Origin: CAIUKX01 sp964580965
GTDB lineage: Bacteria; Bacteroidota; Bacteroidia; Flavobacteriales_D; Crocinitomicaceae
Reading direction: 5' to 3'
DNA length: 37,849 bases
Assembly (NCBI GenBank): GCA_964580965.1
Contig: CAZOLZ010000016.1
Location: 1 to 37,849, forward strand
Shown: positions 34,991-37,849 of the stretch, one piece after another
Position numbering within the stretch: position 1 is the stretch's first letter
Layout: every line of letters begins with the position of its first letter
The notes under the pieces: model-generated
Told to the model about the DNA's origin: nothing
Seen by the model: the letters and a program-made list of their open reading frames with translations, nothing else
The model's database searches: none
Position numbers and translations under genes: made by a program

Positions 34991-36196
34991 TTATTTGTTA
35001 TTACTATAATAATTTGGAACTTCAACTTTTACAACACAGCCATTTGCGATAAAGTTATCACTTCCTGAAGGTAAATTCAAAGTATATGTAAGTTCCGAAT
35101 TTTCAATTTTTTCTATCAATATGATTGATTTATATGAATTAGTCTCAGGAAAATATAAACGATCACCGATTTGTATTTCTCTTACATTTCGATCATTGTC
35201 ATAATTAAAATTAGACTTTTTAGGATTTATTGAAGCCCAAAAATCACCATTTACAAAAAAGGGATGATCATCTGTAGCAATTATTTCACCTGAGTTAAAT
35301 TTTATTTTGTAGAGTTCTGAATGTTTTGCAATTACTAAATCAGTTACTTTGACCGACTTTAAGTGATTTTGAGAAAAGTCATAACTCATAACAGAATCTT
35401 TTTCATTTATTTCTTCAATGTTTTTTAAAGAATGATCACTCATTAAAATTTTTGTCCCTTTTGCAAAACAATGAACATCTAAACCATTAAAGTTTATTTC
35501 ACTTATAGCCACGTCTTTGTATTTAGTTCCCGGATAAACTTCTAAAATTTCAAGAGTTATTATTAGGTCTTTAGTTGAATCAACAGATTGAATCGGATCA
35601 ATTTCAAAAGTTTGAGTGCTACTCACATCTTCAAGTTTAAAAACGGCTACAGGCTTATTATTTACACTAAATTTTAACTTTGAAACTCTCGAATTTTGTT
35701 TCCATAACTCTTCATTTTTTATGTAACCATTGTAAATTATTATCTCATTAACCCTTGGGGAAAATGGATCAAAATAAAAATTAATGCTTTCTCCAATGGC
35801 TGACATACTGTTGTCTGGAACCCAGGCAGTGAATAGATCAAAGTCATGAATATTGTCTGCTACATAAGAATTATTTCCTTGTGATTTTAGATTTGATGAA
35901 CTTGTAATTTTACTTGGACCACCACCACAATACCAACTACATCCTACTCCTTCTGTCATGGGTCCATAACCCATTTCTAAAGAATCAATCATTTTTTCTT
36001 GTAAACTTGATAGTTCACCGAAATTAACATTTCCATTTTCTAACTTTTCATAAAGTTCAATAGTTAATTCCCATTCTTTTGAGGCCTTTTTTGAAAAAAT
36101 ATTAGAATGTGATATTTCTGGCTTAACTGTAGGAATATTTTGGCTATATAGTTTAAAACTTAATCCAAAAATTAAGAAAATAAATAGTGATTTCAT
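34991..36196 (-). CDS. Secreted NADase-type glycan-binding plus Hint domain protein
   Basis: A 401-aa exported protein (signal peptide MKSLFIFLIFGLSFKLYSQ). Residues about 85-240 look like the discoidin-like domain known as NADase-type glycan-binding: NIHDFDLFTAWVPD, IGESINFYFDPF, IIIYNGYIKN, NSRVSKLKFSV, EVYPGTKYKDVAISEINFNG. It runs straight into a Hint (hedgehog/intein) domain beginning at Cys243 (CFAKGTKILMSDHSLKNIEE), with the TxxH block TDDHPFFVNGDFW and the final block YTLNLPSGSDNFIANG. At the C-terminal splice position one expects His-Asn; here the text reads NGCVVKVEV and ends 14 residues later. A two-cysteine motif CSWYCGGG precedes the glycan-binding domain. Autoprocessing, if any, would be limited to Cys243. 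Confidence 0.8.
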   Translation of the reverse strand: MKSLFIFLIFGLSFKLYSQNIPTVKPEISHSNIFSKKASKEWELTIELYEKLENGNVNFGELSSLQEKMIDSLEMGYGPMTEGVGCSWYCGGGPSKITSSSNLKSQGNNSYVADNIHDFDLFTAWVPDNSMSAIGESINFYFDPFSPRVNEIIIYNGYIKNEELWKQNSRVSKLKFSVNNKPVAVFKLEDVSSTQTFEIDPIQSVDSTKDLIITLEILEVYPGTKYKDVAISEINFNGLDVHCFAKGTKILMSDHSLKNIEEINEKDSVMSYDFSQNHLKSVKVTDLVIAKHSELYKIKFNSGEIIATDDHPFFVNGDFWASINPKKSNFNYDNDRNVREIQIGDRLYFPETNSYKSIILIEKIENSELTYTLNLPSGSDNFIANGCVVKVEVPNYYSNNK

Positions 36197-36303
36197 TTGT
36201 AAAGAATTATCTCTTTTTCAAATTTAAACATAATAATTCATTGAAAAAATTAGTTTAATATTTTATTATTTAACCATTGATAATCAATTATATATACGAT
36301 TAT

Positions 36304-36350
36304 AAACAATTACAAACGAAAAACAAACGAAATTAAACGGTTATTAAACG
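36304..36350. promoter_or_regulatory. Helically phased AAAC(G) direct repeats upstream of the SSB cluster
   Basis: AAAC occurs at 36304, 36314, 36325, 36335 and 36346, that is with steps of 10, 11, 10 and 11 bp (average 10.5, one DNA turn). The last four copies read AAACGA, AAACGA, AAACGG, AAACGG. They end 91 nt before the first ssb start. Such phasing puts all copies on one face of the helix and suggests cooperative protein binding or intrinsic bending. Confidence 0.45.
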
Positions 36351-36441
36351 GATAAAATTTTAACAGTGCCTCAACTTTGCAGTGTCGATATCAGTCAACG
36401 ATTTCTGATGGGTAACAAAAACAAATTAATTACAAGTTATT

Positions 36442-36807
36442 ATGAACACGCTTAGAAACAAAGTAAACTTAATCGGTCGCATTGGTAAAACACCAGAAAT
36501 TCAAAAAGTAGGAACATCAAAAGATTATGCCTTGACAAAATTTCCTTTGGCTACGAATGAAAATTATAAAGACAAAAACGGTCAATGGCACGAAAATACA
36601 CAGTGGCATAATTTGATTGCTTGGGGTAAAACTGCAGAACGTATCTCATTATTAATTTCAAAAGGTCAAGAAGTGATGATCGAGGGTCGTTTGGTAAATA
36701 AATCATACGAGAAGGATGGAGAAAAAAGATTCTCAACCGATATCGAAGTAACAGACTTTTTATTGTTATCAAGTAAAAACAAATCAAATTCTGCGGAAAA
36801 CAATTAA
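36442..36807 (+). CDS. ssb: Single-stranded DNA-binding protein paralog 1
   Basis: A 121-aa protein comprising one SSB OB-fold: NKVNLIGRIGKTPEIQKV, FPLATNENYKDKNGQWHENT, QWHNLIAWGKTAERISLLIS, GQEVMIEGRLVNKSYEKDGE and DIEVTDFLLL are the standard blocks. The Trp residues in QWHN and AWGK correspond to DNA-stacking positions. The tail after the OB-fold is about 12 residues (SKNKSNSAENN) and lacks the acidic DDxPF tip used to recruit partner proteins. First of three tandem ssb genes; the next starts 32 nt downstream. The replication SSB with a full tail is probably encoded elsewhere. Confidence 0.92.
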   Translation: MNTLRNKVNLIGRIGKTPEIQKVGTSKDYALTKFPLATNENYKDKNGQWHENTQWHNLIAWGKTAERISLLISKGQEVMIEGRLVNKSYEKDGEKRFSTDIEVTDFLLLSSKNKSNSAENN

Positions 36808-36839
36808 AAATCAATTTCAATCACTAAAATTCAAGTACG

Positions 36840-37154
36840 ATGAACCACGTTAATTTAATCGGTAAAATGTGTTCAACACCAAAATTTGTTGAATTAAAAA
36901 ATGGAAAAAAGCTAGTTCAATTCACCCTAAGTACTAAAGAAACTTTTTTGGATGCTGAAGGGAAAGCACAAACAAACAGACAATGGCACAAGCTATTTGC
37001 TTGGGGAAAATGGGTGAAAGTACTAGAGGAATTAGGCTCAGAAGGGATGAACCTAGCCATTGAAGGGAGATTGACCTCTCGCTTTTACAAATTACCAACG
37101 GGCGATAGAAAATACATTTCTGAAGTTGAAGTAAACGACCTTATAATATTATAA
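36840..37154 (+). CDS. ssb: Single-stranded DNA-binding protein paralog 2
   Basis: A 104-aa minimal SSB OB-fold: NHVNLIGKMCSTPKFVELKN, LVQFTLSTKETFLDAEGK, RQWHKLFAWGKWVKVLEE, GMNLAIEGRLTSRFYKLPTG and YISEVEVNDLIIL. The protein ends with the last beta strand, so there is no C-terminal tail at all. It is clearly diverged from its two neighbours while keeping the same blocks, which suggests an old duplication. It carries one cysteine (KMCST). It lies in the middle of the ssb cluster and is probably co-transcribed with the first gene. Confidence 0.9.
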   Translation: MNHVNLIGKMCSTPKFVELKNGKKLVQFTLSTKETFLDAEGKAQTNRQWHKLFAWGKWVKVLEELGSEGMNLAIEGRLTSRFYKLPTGDRKYISEVEVNDLIIL

Positions 37155-37207
37155 ATCAAATATTTAACTACCTAAATCACAATTATTTCACTTAACAATT
37201 AAACGCT

Positions 37208-37534
37208 ATGTTACAATTAAGAAATCACGTTACACTTGTAGGAAACATGGGTAACAATGCTAAAATCACACAATTTGAAAATGGAAGCAAAATAGCACGT
37301 TTCAGTCTAGCAACGGACAAATTTTATGGAAAGAAAGAAAAACCGCTTAAAAAAACTCCAGAATGGCATAATTTATTTGCTTGGGGGAATATTGCTCAGT
37401 TTATCGAGAAGTATGGTGAAAAAGGAAAGCAATTGGCCATACACGGAAAATTAGTAACTCGAACTTATTTAAACAAAGAAGGAAAAGAAAGAAAAGTCAC
37501 TGAAATTGAAGTTCAACATATCATAGGAATGTAA
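37208..37534 (+). CDS. ssb: Single-stranded DNA-binding protein paralog 3
   Basis: A 108-aa minimal SSB OB-fold: RNHVTLVGNMGNNAKITQFE, IARFSLATDKFYGKKEKP, EWHNLFAWGNIAQFIEKYGE, GKQLAIHGKLVTRTYLNKEG and TEIEVQHIIGM. It also ends at the last strand, without an acidic tail. The loop that carries DKNGQWHEN in paralog 1 is lysine-rich here (KKEKPLKKTP), giving a more basic surface. It lies 53 nt after paralog 2 and before a terminator, so it is the last gene of the cluster. Confidence 0.9.
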   Translation: MLQLRNHVTLVGNMGNNAKITQFENGSKIARFSLATDKFYGKKEKPLKKTPEWHNLFAWGNIAQFIEKYGEKGKQLAIHGKLVTRTYLNKEGKERKVTEIEVQHIIGM

Positions 37535-37560
37535 AATATAAATACCTCCCCTAAATCTAA

Positions 37561-37600
37561 AAAGAGGCCATCCAAATTATACTGGAATAGCCTCTTTTAT
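37561..37600 (+). terminator. Rho-independent terminator of the ssb cluster
   Basis: AAAGAGGC (37561-37568) pairs with GCCTCTTT (37590-37597); an inner CCA/TGG pairing shortens the loop, and TTTT follows. It lies 26 nt after the third ssb stop. Confidence 0.75.
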
Positions 37601-37707
37601 TAAATTATTATGATTAAATCTTACCCTATGAATTATGTTATACATCAACAATAGAAAAATTGAAAAAAGATTATTTAAAACTCATACTAAAGAATTTTGG
37701 TTAACTA

Positions 37708-37736
37708 TTTGAAAGTATCTATTTTAGTTATCTTTA
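37708..37736 (+). promoter_or_regulatory. Promoter-like pair TTTG-N17-TATCTTTA
   Basis: TTTG at 37708-37711 and TATCTTTA at 37729-37736 resemble the Bacteroidota -33/-7 pair with one mismatch, 21 nt before the lipoprotein start codon. The rest of 37601-37757 is AT-rich and holds no gene. Confidence 0.35.
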
Positions 37737-37757
37737 AATTAAATTTTTAGAAAACGA

Positions 37758-37849
37758 ATGAGATTTAAACATTTCTACTTCTTGTTATTTCTGCTGTTTT
37801 CAATGACATCTTGCATTGAAATTTTTGACGATCTAACACTTCATAACGA
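37758..37849 (+). CDS. Lipoprotein, 3' end outside the window (partial)
   Basis: An open frame of 30 codons runs to the window edge: it starts MRFKHFYFLLFLLFSMTSC, a typical lipoprotein signal peptide with lipobox MTSC and lipidated Cys19, followed by IEIFDDLTLHN. The opening after the cysteine resembles a group of Bacteroidota lipoproteins that begin with an acidic strand and Asn/Asp-rich turn, but too little is present to name a family. A promoter-like sequence lies just upstream and a terminator separates it from the ssb genes, so it is a new transcription unit. Confidence 0.65.
   Translation, partial: MRFKHFYFLLFLLFSMTSCIEIFDDLTLHN

Noticed and set aside
36372..36379. CAACTTTG as a -7 promoter box for the ssb cluster.
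   Set aside because: It has a mismatch in the invariant T and no -33 element at proper distance; too weak to list.

Overview
The window looks like chromosomal DNA of an AT-rich member of the Bacteroidota, most likely Flavobacteriales. The signs are the long PurM (388 aa) directly followed by prfA, Bacteroidota-style promoter boxes (TAnnTTTG) in front of many genes, signal peptides ending in -AQ, many small lipoproteins and several family-specific proteins (large alpha-2-macroglobulin, saccharopine dehydrogenase next to asd, secreted PepC-like peptidase). No rRNA, tRNA, CRISPR array, transposase or phage gene was seen.

Layout. (1) 1-1990: an AT-rich accessory block with two small secreted orphan proteins and an FRG-domain protein. 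It is bounded by complementary 9-mers (GTTATGGGC at 139, GCCCATAAC at 1927) and ends in an attC-like folded site that contains the FRG stop codon. I read it as an integron-type gene cassette inserted beside topB. (2) 2095-6916: housekeeping block topB, purM, prfA plus a small membrane protein. (3) 6917-7580: a non-coding, MITE-like 561-bp element with 28-bp perfect inverted ends and nested hairpins inside. (4) 7581-13292: a 1903-residue secreted alpha-2-macroglobulin-like protein that has lost its thioester cysteine. (5) 13293-20346: a small conserved protein, metG, a lipoprotein with a DUF4190-like tail, an AddB-like nuclease and a biotin carrier protein. (6) 20462-24646: M1 aminopeptidase lipoprotein and an acyl-CoA carboxylase beta subunit, sharing a bidirectional terminator. 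The biotin carrier and the carboxyltransferase presumably work together although the peptidase gene separates them. (7) 24846-29488: Rieske oxygenase, a small protein, saccharopine dehydrogenase-like protein, asd, and a cysteine-rich membrane protein. (8) 29925-36196: secreted C1 peptidase, polA, a small lipoprotein, a cupin, and a secreted glycan-binding-type domain fused to a Hint domain. (9) 36304-37534: three tandem short SSB paralogs behind an array of helically phased AAAC repeats. (10) 37758-end: the start of a lipoprotein cut by the window edge.

Most of the window is ordinary core genome. The best candidates for something new are the cassette with its attC-like end (1-1990), the structured 561-bp repeat (6923-7483), the triple SSB locus with phased repeats (36304-37534), and the two apparently catalytically altered proteins (thioester-less A2M; Hint domain without the C-terminal His-Asn).
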